From: Ichthyenterobacterium magnum
GTDB taxonomy: Bacteria > Bacteroidota > Bacteroidia > Flavobacteriales > Flavobacteriaceae
Direction: 5' to 3'
Length of the DNA: 64,000 bases
NCBI RefSeq assembly: GCF_003610635.1
Contig: NZ_RAQJ01000001.1
Coordinates: 372,474-436,473, forward strand
The position numbers and the translations under genes are program-made. The stretch's first letter is position 1, and every line of letters begins with the position of its first letter. Positions 1-7,689 of the stretch are shown here, one piece after another. The notes beneath the pieces were generated by a model that had not been told where the DNA came from, did not search any database, and saw nothing but the letters and a program-made list of their open reading frames with translations.

Positions 1-252
1 TCTTTAAAATTGATGATTGAACGTCAAGGTTCTAATCAAGTCATTATGGGATTAGATGACCCATATCCTCTTGGAGAGATGGAAAGTGATGCACAATCAT
101 CATATCCAGGAAAACTATTAGATTTAGCTATTGATAGAGATATTATCAATCAAAAACAATACGATGACATTTGGGAAGACAATGTGTTGCGTTGGCTGTT
201 TGGTGATAACAATACTGCTAAAACAGATTTAATAGATAAAATTCTAAACTAG
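1..252 (+). CDS. ACMSD-like amidohydrolase, C-terminal fragment (5' end outside window)
   Basis: The reading frame is open from base 1 and ends at 252, so only the last ~83 codons are visible. The segment VIMGLDDPYPLGE followed by a PGKLLDL block and a C-terminal LRWLFG matches the end of amidohydrolase-fold decarboxylases of the 2-amino-3-carboxymuconate-6-semialdehyde decarboxylase type, where an aspartate before PYPLGE is a metal ligand. In that family the enzyme decarboxylates a kynurenine-pathway intermediate. The metal-binding N-terminus is off the window, so the exact substrate is an inference. The next gene follows after 5 bp and may be co-transcribed. Confidence 0.7.
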   Translation, partial: SLKLMIERQGSNQVIMGLDDPYPLGEMESDAQSSYPGKLLDLAIDRDIINQKQYDDIWEDNVLRWLFGDNNTAKTDLIDKILN

Positions 253-257
253 TTAGA

Positions 258-1400
258 ATGACTGAAGTTTCAGAATTTTATAACCTTTCACACATTTTCA
301 TTTCGTTTGTTGGAGCCATATTACTTATTGCTATTTGGTACAATATTAGGAAACGTTTTAAACAACTTCTTGAAGAAGACGACACTCAAAAACGTGTAGA
401 TAAAGGCTTACTATATCTGAGTTTTTCAATGTTTATTTGGGTGCTTTCTGGTATTTGGTCGTATACTGGAAGTGTGTTCAACTTTGAAAACACCAACAGT
501 TTTCAATTTGGAGTTCATATCCTATCTATAGTCAATAACATGTTTTTATTGTTGGCTTTATTTTACTTTTATTATGCGCCACGCTTTATATATCACAACA
601 AAAAAAATATTAAAACTATAATAATAATTATTGTTGTAACGTCTATAATCACTTTTATACTTTCAAATTCATCAAGCACAAATGGCATAACAAATAACAT
701 TAAAACAAGTGGTATACCTGATTTAATTCTATCTGGTTTTTTATGTTATTTATTGGGTATTTCACTTTATAGAACATTTGCTCATAGAGGTTTAAAAATT
801 GTTGGTGTTATCTCAGTATTGGTAGTTTTTCTGATGTTTTCTTCTCAATTATCAGAAGTATTTACAACCTTCGGAAATGAATTTAGTAATAATCTCATAA
901 AGATAATTGCTAAAACATCCTTGATTTCAGTATTTCTTGTATTAGCAACAACTTGGGTTATTCGTTTAGCAAACATGCCAAAACCTAACGAAATGACAAT
1001 TAGTTTTATGGATTGGAGTTTAGTAAAAATTAGCATTCCTACTAAAGGTGTTTTTGACCAAACTATAGATTTTGGTTCTAAAACAACACAATACAAAAAT
1101 TTATTAAAGTTTGCTATAAGAAGAAAATATGGCGAAGGTAATTCGCAAAGTATTTCTGTAAGTTTAGGTGGAGAAATTAAAAACCAAACCTATCTAACAC
1201 GCATTATTGAGAATATAAATTCTATATTAAAATTAGATGCTACTCAGTCTTTAGAAAGACGTGATCTTTTCACTTTTATTGGCGAAGGTCGCTACCGATT
1301 ACGTATGATTCCTAATCATATAACTATAGATTCAACATTACTTGAAGAGTTTTGTAAAGCATCTCAAAACGCAGACTACAAAACGCTTTGCAGGCTATAA
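258..1400 (+). CDS. Seven-TM membrane protein of unknown function
   Basis: I do not recognise the family. The 380-residue product has about seven hydrophobic segments (roughly residues 12-30, 50-72, 85-110, 117-136, 153-172, 179-205, 215-238), with a basic loop after the first. A soluble C-terminal domain of ~140 residues follows and contains no obvious kinase or cyclase motif. The 7TM-plus-soluble-domain layout resembles 7TMR-type sensory receptors, but no output domain can be named. The ATG at 258 lies 5 bp after the amidohydrolase stop. No strong terminator follows before the peptide transporter. Confidence 0.75.
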   Translation: MTEVSEFYNLSHIFISFVGAILLIAIWYNIRKRFKQLLEEDDTQKRVDKGLLYLSFSMFIWVLSGIWSYTGSVFNFENTNSFQFGVHILSIVNNMFLLLALFYFYYAPRFIYHNKKNIKTIIIIIVVTSIITFILSNSSSTNGITNNIKTSGIPDLILSGFLCYLLGISLYRTFAHRGLKIVGVISVLVVFLMFSSQLSEVFTTFGNEFSNNLIKIIAKTSLISVFLVLATTWVIRLANMPKPNEMTISFMDWSLVKISIPTKGVFDQTIDFGSKTTQYKNLLKFAIRRKYGEGNSQSISVSLGGEIKNQTYLTRIIENINSILKLDATQSLERRDLFTFIGEGRYRLRMIPNHITIDSTLLEEFCKASQNADYKTLCRL

Positions 1401-1512
1401 ATTACTCAGTTACAATTAAGCACAATCTACTATAATTTATTATAAATTACAACACTGTTCTGTATTGACATCATCTTAAAATACATTGCCATCAAATCAA
1501 AAAACAGAACAG

Positions 1513-3057
1513 ATGAACACCTCTAATTCTAATGAAGCTTTTGGTCATCCAAAAGGATTACTCTACTTATTTTTTGCAGAACTCTGGGAACGATTTTCGT
1601 TTTATGGCATGCGAGCACTTTTGGTGCTTTATATGACTAAACAATTATTATTTACAGACGACATGGCTTTTGGTATTTATGCAGCATATATGTCTTTAGT
1701 TTATGTTACACCAATGATTGGTGGTATTCTTGCAGACAAAATATTAGGGTTCAGAAAAGCTATATTACTTGGAGGTGTTTTAATGGCATTAGGTCATTTC
1801 TTTTTAACCTTTGAGCATCCAGTCTTCTTTTATGGCTCATTAGGTTTAATCATTGTAGGAAACGGTTTTTTTAAACCAAATATCTCCTCTTTTGTAGGTG
1901 ATTTATATCAGCAAGGTGATGCAAGACGAGACTCTGGTTTTACTATTTTCTATTTAGGAATTAACTTAGGAGCTGCTATTGCTCCTTTAGCTTGTGCTTG
2001 GTTTGCTGAAAGTTATGGATGGCATTATGGTTTTGTTTTAGCTGGAATAGGAATGGTCGTTGGACTTTTAGTTTTTAATAAAGGATTAAAAAGTGACGTT
2101 TTTGGAAACAAAGGTTTTGAACCAAATACAACACTTTATAACAAAACATGGCTTGGTTTAAATAAAGGGCAACAAATAACCATTGCTGCATTTTTAACGG
2201 TTCCGCTTTTTGCAATAATTATTAAGTTTCATCAGTTTGAACACTATCTTGTTTGGGTTGTTTCAGTATTCTTAATTGGCTACATTATATATATACTAAA
2301 ATCTGTAAATGCAATTGAAAAAAAGCGCTTAACTGTTGCTATTTATTTTACAGTACTATATACATTATTCTCAGCTATTTTTGAACAAGCAGGAAGCTCT
2401 CTTACCCTATTTGCAGACAGAAACGTCAACTTAGTTGGCATGGATGCTGCTGGAACAAATAGCATAAATGCAGGATTTATCATGCTTTTTGCTATACCTT
2501 TTTCAATACTATGGACATACTTAAGTAAACGGAAGAAAAACCCAAATTCAGCTATTAAATTTAGCTTAGGGTTAATATTTTTAGGTTTAGGCTTTATCAT
2601 TTTTGCATTATCTGCACACAGTGTTGATGAACTAGCAAAAACATCAATGTTATACTTAGTGCTTGGATATTTAGTACTAACTATTGGCGAGTTATTTCTA
2701 TCGCCTATTGGCCTTTCAAAAATGACTGAGTTATCACCTCTTAAATATGTTGCATTTATTATGGGTGTTTGGTTTTCGGCAAACTTTTATGGTCATTATT
2801 TTGCTGGAAAAATAGCCAAACTAACCACTGTAACCGAAGGTGAAACTAATGTGTTTACAAAAGGAATATTTGGTGATACTGTCGAGTTTATCACTGGAAT
2901 AACACCAGAAATTGCAATGCAAAATAGTGATAACTTTCAGCAGTTATATTCTTACTTATCTGTATATGCAAGCTTTGGTGTAATTAGTGTGATTGTTGGT
3001 ATATTTGCATTACTAATTTCGCCAGTAATTAAAAAACTAATGTCTGGCGTTCATTAA
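1513..3057 (+). CDS. POT/PTR family proton-dependent oligopeptide transporter
   Basis: An MFS-fold inner-membrane symporter that takes up di- and tripeptides with protons. Family signatures are visible: HPKGLLYLFFAELWERFSFYG at the N-terminus (the ExxERFxYYG proton-coupling region), GGILADKILGFRKA in the TM2-TM3 loop, and FFKPNISSFVGDLY followed by FTIFYLGINLGA (the PTR2 signature). There are about 14 hydrophobic segments. The frame opens at a TTG at 1486, but I chose the ATG at 1513 because it directly precedes the conserved start of the family and follows an A-rich stretch. An O-methyltransferase gene follows after 9 bp. Confidence 0.93.
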   Translation: MNTSNSNEAFGHPKGLLYLFFAELWERFSFYGMRALLVLYMTKQLLFTDDMAFGIYAAYMSLVYVTPMIGGILADKILGFRKAILLGGVLMALGHFFLTFEHPVFFYGSLGLIIVGNGFFKPNISSFVGDLYQQGDARRDSGFTIFYLGINLGAAIAPLACAWFAESYGWHYGFVLAGIGMVVGLLVFNKGLKSDVFGNKGFEPNTTLYNKTWLGLNKGQQITIAAFLTVPLFAIIIKFHQFEHYLVWVVSVFLIGYIIYILKSVNAIEKKRLTVAIYFTVLYTLFSAIFEQAGSSLTLFADRNVNLVGMDAAGTNSINAGFIMLFAIPFSILWTYLSKRKKNPNSAIKFSLGLIFLGLGFIIFALSAHSVDELAKTSMLYLVLGYLVLTIGELFLSPIGLSKMTELSPLKYVAFIMGVWFSANFYGHYFAGKIAKLTTVTEGETNVFTKGIFGDTVEFITGITPEIAMQNSDNFQQLYSYLSVYASFGVISVIVGIFALLISPVIKKLMSGVH

Positions 3058-3066
3058 TACACATCA

Positions 3067-3708
3067 ATGCACTTTATACCAGAACAATTAGATGATTATG
3101 TTGTAAAACATTCTGAAGACGAACCAAAACTATTACAACAGCTAACGCGAGAAACCTATCAAAAAATACTGCAACCACGTATGCTTAGTGGCCACTATCA
3201 AGGACGTATTTTAAGTATGATTTCTAAACTCGTAAACCCAAAAAATATTTTAGAGATAGGCACATACACAGGATACTCAGCTTTGTGTTTAGCAGAAGGC
3301 ATGAAAAATGGAGGTGAATTACATACTATTGATATTAATGAAGAGCTAGTAGATTTTCAGCGTAAGTATTTTGATAAATCTGAATATGGAGCACAAATAA
3401 TTCAGTATTTAGGGAATGCATTAGACATTATACCAAAACTAAATGCTACTTTTGACTTAGTGTTTATTGATGCAGACAAAGACAATTACCCAAATTATTT
3501 TGAGGTAATTATAGACAAACTAAACTCTGGTGGCATTATCCTTTCAGACAATGTGTTGTGGAGCGGAAAAGTAATAGAACCGCTTAATCCAAAAGATTTA
3601 TCTACTAAAGCAGTTTTAGAGTATAATACATTATTAAAAGAAGATGATAGAATAGAAACGGTGTTACTTCCTATAAGAGATGGCTTGACTATTAGTCGAA
3701 AAAAATAA
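3067..3708 (+). CDS. SAM-dependent O-methyltransferase (caffeoyl-CoA O-MT-like)
   Basis: A 213-residue class I methyltransferase of the O-methyltransferase family 3 type. The SAM-binding motif LEIGTYTGYSALCLA lies near residues 60-75, the acidic end of beta 2 is HTIDINEE, and FDLVFIDADKDNYPNYFE carries the family's metal- and substrate-binding Asp cluster; LSDNVLWSG follows. Bacterial relatives methylate catechol-like or unknown small molecules. The gene starts 9 bp after the POT transporter stop and is probably co-transcribed. It converges tail-to-tail with tatA with no spacer. Confidence 0.88.
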   Translation: MHFIPEQLDDYVVKHSEDEPKLLQQLTRETYQKILQPRMLSGHYQGRILSMISKLVNPKNILEIGTYTGYSALCLAEGMKNGGELHTIDINEELVDFQRKYFDKSEYGAQIIQYLGNALDIIPKLNATFDLVFIDADKDNYPNYFEVIIDKLNSGGIILSDNVLWSGKVIEPLNPKDLSTKAVLEYNTLLKEDDRIETVLLPIRDGLTISRKK

Positions 3709-3996
3709 TTATAATTTTCGTTTTACAGAACCAGTAAAGTCTTGAAGGTCGTCTTTAACTTTATTAATCTCTTCGGTAATATTTTTAGTAACATCTGAAT
3801 CAATACCTTGTTTTTCAGCACTTTTAGTGATTTCAGACTTAATATCATTTGAAGCATCTTTAAGCATACGCATACCTTTCCCTAAACCTCTAGCTATTTC
3901 AGGGATTTTATCAGCACCAAAAACCATTACCACTATAAATAGGATAAATACAATCTCTGTTGTACCAATAAATAAAAATGTTGCTCCTTGTATCAC
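3709..3996 (-). CDS. tatA: Twin-arginine translocase subunit TatA/TatE
   Basis: A 95-residue protein with one N-terminal TM helix (about residues 7-25), the hinge FGADKIPEIARGLGKGMR and an amphipathic helix, then a charged tail. This is the TatA layout; TatA multimers form the pore that exports folded proteins bearing RR signal peptides. tatC is not in this window. A possible substrate, the broken RR-signal carboxypeptidase at 7.7 kb, lies nearby. The only usable start is GTG at 3996 (on the complement), 4 nt downstream of a TATATTTG box, so the transcript may be leaderless. TatA versus TatB cannot be fully settled from sequence. Confidence 0.9.
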   Translation of the reverse strand: MIQGATFLFIGTTEIVFILFIVVMVFGADKIPEIARGLGKGMRMLKDASNDIKSEITKSAEKQGIDSDVTKNITEEINKVKDDLQDFTGSVKRKL

Positions 3997-4000
3997 AGTG

Positions 4001-4008
4001 CAAATATA
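4001..4008 (-). promoter_or_regulatory. Bacteroidota -7 box (TATATTTG) of tatA
   Basis: The complement reads TATATTTG, matching the TAnnTTTG consensus of the primary Bacteroidota sigma factor. It ends 4 nt before the GTG start of tatA. I see no convincing -33 TTG at the usual distance. Confidence 0.55.
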
Positions 4009-4106
4009 GTGAGATGTTTGATTAGATAATAGTGTTGTTTATGAATTATTTTTGAGTGTCATTAATTCTTTTTAGTTTTAAGATTAGCGCTATAAACTAT
4101 TAATTT

Positions 4107-4859
4107 TTACTGAAGGAACTCTAACATTTTTAAGTCATCACTAGCTTCACATAGTCCTAAAAATAATTCATCATCAGATACAAAATAGAAAAAGTCAATC
4201 CTTAACTCTTCTTCTAATGAATCAGCTTCAAAAAGTAATTCTGAAAATTCAGAAATTACAGACCTCATACATTTCTCTTGGTTTTCAAAATGCACTCTGT
4301 TTTTCAACATTTTGGTACGCCCAGAAATTTTATTAAGTATTTTTTGAAAATTAATTTTTAAAGGTGCTCCATCAAATAGGCTAATTGCCTTGCCGTGATC
4401 TGCTTCATACAAACGTCTTTCCGTTTGTGTTTTTGGCTTCCCAGTATAACCAAGTATTCCTAAATCGTAAAAATTAATATCGCGCTTTGTATCTGAGTTT
4501 TCGATATCTGAAAGTAAGTCTCCTGTTAAAATTTTTCCTACAACAACTTCATCTAATTCATTTATATTCTCGGTGAGATAAACCGTTATTGATTTAGCTT
4601 GAATTTGTAAATGCGTAACAATAATCTCTTTGGGCTGGTATTTTATGCCAGAAACCAGAATTGTATCACTGTGTTTAGCTGGAATCACAAACTCACCGCG
4701 TTCGTTTGTTATTGTAAACCTATTTGCTGTTTTATTAATAATATGAATACCTTCTACTTCATCAGACGCTATAACTTTCCCGTTTACATCTGTTTGAGCA
4801 TTTACAATGCATGAACTAAAACTGAATAATACAAGTATATAAAACCTAATCCTTTTCAC
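4107..4859 (-). CDS. Secreted protein with CarboxypepD_reg-like domain (paralogue 1)
   Basis: A 250-residue protein with a signal peptide (MKRIRFYILVLFSFSSCIVNAQ). An ~85-residue beta-sandwich domain of the carboxypeptidase regulatory-like type follows (VNGKVIASDEVEGIHIIN, FTITNERGEFVIPA, ending INELDEVVV). This domain also begins many TonB-dependent receptors, but no plug or barrel follows, only ~140 charged helical residues. It is a clear paralogue of the upstream gene and overlaps its 3' end by 14 bp, indicating a tandem duplication translated in tandem. The C in SSCIV could suggest a lipoprotein, but the NAQ cleavage site fits better. The precise function is unknown. Confidence 0.8.
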   Translation of the reverse strand: MKRIRFYILVLFSFSSCIVNAQTDVNGKVIASDEVEGIHIINKTANRFTITNERGEFVIPAKHSDTILVSGIKYQPKEIIVTHLQIQAKSITVYLTENINELDEVVVGKILTGDLLSDIENSDTKRDINFYDLGILGYTGKPKTQTERRLYEADHGKAISLFDGAPLKINFQKILNKISGRTKMLKNRVHFENQEKCMRSVISEFSELLFEADSLEEELRIDFFYFVSDDELFLGLCEASDDLKMLEFLQ

Positions 4860-5664
4860 TCTTAGGCTTTAAAAATTGTTTGCTCTGTAAAGTTAAATGC
4901 TCTAAAAATTGTAATTCTTTACCTGTTTCTAATAAAGAATAATCAAGGTTATTAGCTTCTACATAAGTTATAAACTCTTCAAATCTATTAATTGGTATAC
5001 CAAAATTTTCGTTTAAAAAAAGCTCACTATAATAAGTTGTTAAAGTATTTATAGGAATATTAACACTTGCGTTTTTAGCTTTTCCTTCTTTACTTTTATT
5101 AGACCTGAATAATGGCTTTAAAAGCAAACCAACTAAATTAATAACATTTAAACCATTAACCATTGTTTGGCCTTGAGAGTGCATGGCTATATTCTCTACA
5201 TTAGAACGTATATCATCAGAAAACTCATACGCACTACTATGCTTAATACCAAAATGAATTGCTTCCATATTGGGGTTAAATGTTTTAACACTTTCTAAAT
5301 CAACTGCTAAATTTCCGGTAAGGTCATAAGGCAAAATAACGACCTCATCAAGTTTATTTACATCTTCCACTAAAAAAACAGTCATTTGTTTTGAGTCAAT
5401 AATTTTTTCATCAATAATTACTGTAAAATCTTTAAACTGAAGTGCTCCAAACTCTATATGGTCGTTAAGCGCAACCTCAATAACAAACTCACCCTTTTCA
5501 TTTGTTATTGTGCCTTTATTTGCTGAAGAATTATAAACCGTTACACCTTCAAGATCATCACTATCTACAACAATTTTACCTGAAACCTCTATACGGTTAC
5601 TAACTTGAGAAAAAATGGCAAATGCCTGAAACAAAAAAACAAATACTAGTAATTTTCTTTTCAT
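4846..5664 (-). CDS. Secreted protein with CarboxypepD_reg-like domain (paralogue 2)
   Basis: Same architecture as the downstream gene: a signal peptide (MKRKLLVFVFLFQAFAIFSQ), a regulatory-like beta-sandwich (VSGKIVVDSDDLEGVTVYN, GTITNEKGEFVIE, VNKLDEVVI), then ~150 residues without a named domain. The open frame extends upstream to 5700, but the ATG at 5664 is chosen because the signal peptide begins there. The 3' end overlaps the start of the paralogue by 14 bp, suggesting translational coupling. The function is unknown; an envelope location is inferred from the signal peptide. Confidence 0.8.
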   Translation of the reverse strand: MKRKLLVFVFLFQAFAIFSQVSNRIEVSGKIVVDSDDLEGVTVYNSSANKGTITNEKGEFVIEVALNDHIEFGALQFKDFTVIIDEKIIDSKQMTVFLVEDVNKLDEVVILPYDLTGNLAVDLESVKTFNPNMEAIHFGIKHSSAYEFSDDIRSNVENIAMHSQGQTMVNGLNVINLVGLLLKPLFRSNKSKEGKAKNASVNIPINTLTTYYSELFLNENFGIPINRFEEFITYVEANNLDYSLLETGKELQFLEHLTLQSKQFLKPKSEKD

Positions 5665-5779
5665 ATGAATTGGTTTAGAAGTATAAAGAACGGATTTCAT
5701 ATCTTAATTAAATTGCAAAGTCATTATAAACTTTTGTTAAATGGAAGGTTTACTTAAATTTACAACAAATTTACCAAGC

Positions 5780-6487
5780 ATGAAAAATATAATTATAGCA
5801 AGTACATCTACAGTTCACGGAAGCGGTTCTTTAGAATATCTTTTAGAAGAGTTGTCTGTGTTTTTTAAAAACACTTCAGATATATTGTTTATTCCTTACG
5901 CAAGACCAGGAGGAATTACGCATGATGAGTATACAGCAAAAGTAAATGTAGCTTTTAATAAAATCAATAAAAAAGCTAAAGGAATTCATGAATTCGAAAA
6001 CCCAAAAGAAGCTTTAAAAAATGCTAAAGGTATTTTTGTTGGCGGTGGAAACACATTTGTTTTGGTAAATCAATTATATAAAAACAATCTTTTAGAAGTT
6101 ATAAAGGACGTCGTAAGTAACGGAACACCATATTTAGGCACAAGTGCTGGAAGTAATATTTGCGGTCTAACTGTAAATACAACTAATGATATGCCTATTG
6201 TATATCCACCAAGTTTTAAAACTTTTGGTTTTGTACCTTTTAATATAAACCCACACTATTTAGATCCAGACCCAATTAGCAAACATATGGGAGAAACTCG
6301 AGAAACGCGTATTAAAGAGTTTCATAAGTTTAATACACAACCAGTTGTTGGTATTAGAGAAGGTAGTTGGCTAGCAGTAAAAGGTGATTCTATAATTTTG
6401 AAAGGCGACTTATCTGCTCGTATTTTTGAATATAACAAAGCACCATACGAAGTTGATACCGAAACAGAACTTAATAGGTTAAAATAA
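5780..6487 (+). CDS. pepE: Peptidase E (alpha-aspartyl dipeptidase, family S51)
   Basis: A cytoplasmic serine peptidase that hydrolyses dipeptides with N-terminal aspartate. With the ATG at 5780 as start (235 residues), the nucleophile lies in LGTSAGSNI at Ser122, followed by His159 in INPHYLDPDP and Glu194 in GIREGSW. These sit almost exactly where the Ser120-His157-Glu192 triad lies in the Salmonella enzyme, which supports this start over the ATG at 5741. The FVGGGNTF turn is also typical. The gene stands alone and ends in a hairpin that belongs to the duplicated tRNA-flank segment. Confidence 0.93.
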   Translation: MKNIIIASTSTVHGSGSLEYLLEELSVFFKNTSDILFIPYARPGGITHDEYTAKVNVAFNKINKKAKGIHEFENPKEALKNAKGIFVGGGNTFVLVNQLYKNNLLEVIKDVVSNGTPYLGTSAGSNICGLTVNTTNDMPIVYPPSFKTFGFVPFNINPHYLDPDPISKHMGETRETRIKEFHKFNTQPVVGIREGSWLAVKGDSIILKGDLSARIFEYNKAPYEVDTETELNRLK

Positions 6488-6534
6488 AAAAGCCTCATCG
6501 TTTTAGATGAAGCTTTTGAGCGAGAGACCGGGTT
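6484..6534. repeat. Direct repeat copy A: duplicated tRNA-Gly 3' end plus its terminator
   Basis: These 51 bases are identical to 6599-6649. They contain a hairpin and the last ~15 bases of the tRNA-Gly gene (complement strand), after which identity stops abruptly. Copy A starts inside the last codons of pepE. Duplication of a tRNA 3' end is the usual footprint of integration at a tRNA gene; here only 64 bp remain between the copies. Confidence 0.85.
6486..6517 (+). terminator. Hairpin terminator downstream of pepE (copy A)
   Basis: A ten-base-pair stem (AAGCCTCATC with GATGAAGCTT, one G-T pair) around a GTTTTA loop, flanked by A- and T-runs so it can act in both directions. The copy at 6601 terminates the tRNA. 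Confidence 0.7.
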
Positions 6535-6535
6535 T

Positions 6536-6553
6536 ACTTCGGCTGCGCTCAGT
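6536..6553. repeat. REP-like palindromic element fragment (copy 1)
   Basis: The complement of this 18-base GC-rich string matches 33700-33717 inside nqrE at 17 of 18 positions. Its composition is unlike the AT-rich surroundings. Similar ACTGAGCGCAGTCGAAGT elements are, from general knowledge, dispersed in flavobacterial genomes. Confidence 0.6.
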
Positions 6554-6598
6554 ATAAACTTCTTACCCTAAATTTTTAAATACCATTTTATTTATTGC

Positions 6599-6649
6599 AT
6601 AAAAAAGCCTCATCGTTTTAGATGAAGCTTTTGAGCGAGAGACCGGGTT
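6599..6649. repeat. Direct repeat copy B overlapping the intact tRNA-Gly 3' end
   Basis: Identical to 6484-6534 over 51 bases, offset by 115 bp. This copy continues into the complete tRNA gene, so it is the parental copy. Confidence 0.85.
6601..6632 (-). terminator. Terminator of tRNA-Gly
   Basis: On the complement, AAGCTTCATC-TAAAAC-GATGAGGCTT forms a ten-pair stem (one G-T) followed by six T residues, immediately after the tRNA 3' end. Confidence 0.75.
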
Positions 6650-6706
6650 CGAACCGGCGACATTCAGCTTGGAAGGCTGACGCTCTACCAACTGAGCTAC
6701 TCTCGC
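6634..6706 (-). tRNA. tRNA-Gly (anticodon TCC)
   Basis: The complement folds as a full cloverleaf: acceptor GCGAGAG pairs with CTCTCGC, the D-arm is AGCTCAGTTGGTAGAGC, the anticodon stem TCAGC/GCTGA encloses the loop CTTCCAA (anticodon TCC, reading GGA), and the T-arm holds GGTTCGAACC. The discriminator base is U, normal for bacterial tRNA-Gly. CCA is not encoded. The 3' end is duplicated 115 bp away. Confidence 0.97.
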
Positions 6707-6756
6707 ATTTCCGAGGCGCAAATATATATAAACTATACTTTCTAATAAAGAAAAAT

Positions 6757-7182
6757 CTAAAGTGTTTTCACAAAATGATAACCTAATATTTTAAAGCCTT
6801 CATTAAAATAAAATTTATGTGATGGATGGTTCTGTACATATGTATTTAACTCAATAGATTCAAAGCCTTTATCTTTAATATATTTATAAATCCAATTCAA
6901 AAATTGTTTACCTAAACCTCTATTTCTATAGCCATCATCAATAAAAACATGATCAATTTCTACGCTCCTACCAGAATAATGTCGTGTACAAAACCAAAGT
7001 CCTGAAACTCCTATAAGCTTATCATCATTATAAATAACTGCACACTCATAGTTTTGATTTGCCATTTCTAAAAAACGACTTTCTAAAACTGCATCAGAAA
7101 ACTTATGTTCTGTTAATTTTTGAACTAAAGGAATTACCTCTTTAATTTTCGACTTTTCGATAATTTTAAATTCAAATGGCAT
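6757..7182 (-). CDS. GNAT family N-acetyltransferase
   Basis: A 141-residue single-domain acetyltransferase of the GNAT fold. The acetyl-CoA pyrophosphate-binding motif A is RNRGLGKQFLNWIYKYI (about residues 85-102), preceded by the beta-strand VEIDHVFIDDGY and followed by motif B with HKFYFNEGFK. The substrate cannot be inferred. The gene is transcribed away from the damaged GNAT gene at 7.26 kb, with only ~75 bp between them; the two are different subfamilies rather than recent duplicates. Confidence 0.88.
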   Translation of the reverse strand: MPFEFKIIEKSKIKEVIPLVQKLTEHKFSDAVLESRFLEMANQNYECAVIYNDDKLIGVSGLWFCTRHYSGRSVEIDHVFIDDGYRNRGLGKQFLNWIYKYIKDKGFESIELNTYVQNHPSHKFYFNEGFKILGYHFVKTL

Positions 7183-7257
7183 TTGTTACTATTTTTAAGT
7201 GAAGATAATTATTTTTATAACTGAAAATTTAAATAAATCAAAAATTCTAAGTCTTAC

Positions 7258-7686
7258 ATAAAATTAATTAGCGCAAAGGAAACACATGCTGTTAGACATC
7301 CTGTTTTACGTAAAGGCAGACCAATTGAAGATTGCATCTTTAGTGGTGATAATTTAGAAACAACTGTTCATATAGGATTATATATTGAGAAAAAACTTGT
7401 TGGTGTTGCAACATTTTTAATGCAAACAAATAAACTATTTCTTGAAACTAAACAATACCAGCTTCGTGGTATGGCAATACTAGAAGCTTATCAAGGTTTA
7501 AAGTATGGAGAACAAATTTTAAAATATGCAGAACAATTTTTAAAAGAAAAAAAAGTAAAACTCATTTGGTGTAATGCGCGTGAAATTGCTGTTCGTTTTT
7601 ATAAAAGAAACAACTATAAAATAATTGGCTCAGCATTTGAAATTGAAAAAGTTGGCACTCATTATGTAATGTATAAGGAAATTTAG
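7258..7686 (+). pseudogene. GNAT acetyltransferase whose only plausible start codon is ATA
   Basis: From 7258 the frame encodes a complete GNAT-like protein (KLISAKETHAVRHPVLRKG, then HIGLYIEKKLVGVATF, then RGMAILEAYQGLKYGEQIL, then VRFYKRNNYKIIGS), open back to a stop at 7234. Between that stop and the first in-frame ATG at 7420 there is no ATG, GTG or TTG. Starting at 7420 would remove the first ~54 residues, including conserved N-terminal strands. At the position expected for the initiator the codon is ATA, one G-to-A change from ATG. The gene is therefore either start-lost or initiates at a rare ATA. The stop lies 3 bp before the next gene, which is also damaged. Confidence 0.7.
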
Positions 7687-7689
7687 TTT

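Noticed and set aside
5741-5779. Upstream ATG start for pepE
   Set aside because: The ATG at 5780 places the Ser-His-Glu triad at the positions known for Salmonella PepE; the extra 13 residues are not family-like.
7420-7686. Treating the second GNAT as an 88-residue protein starting at the ATG at 7420
   Set aside because: This removes conserved N-terminal GNAT sequence that is clearly encoded in the same frame upstream.
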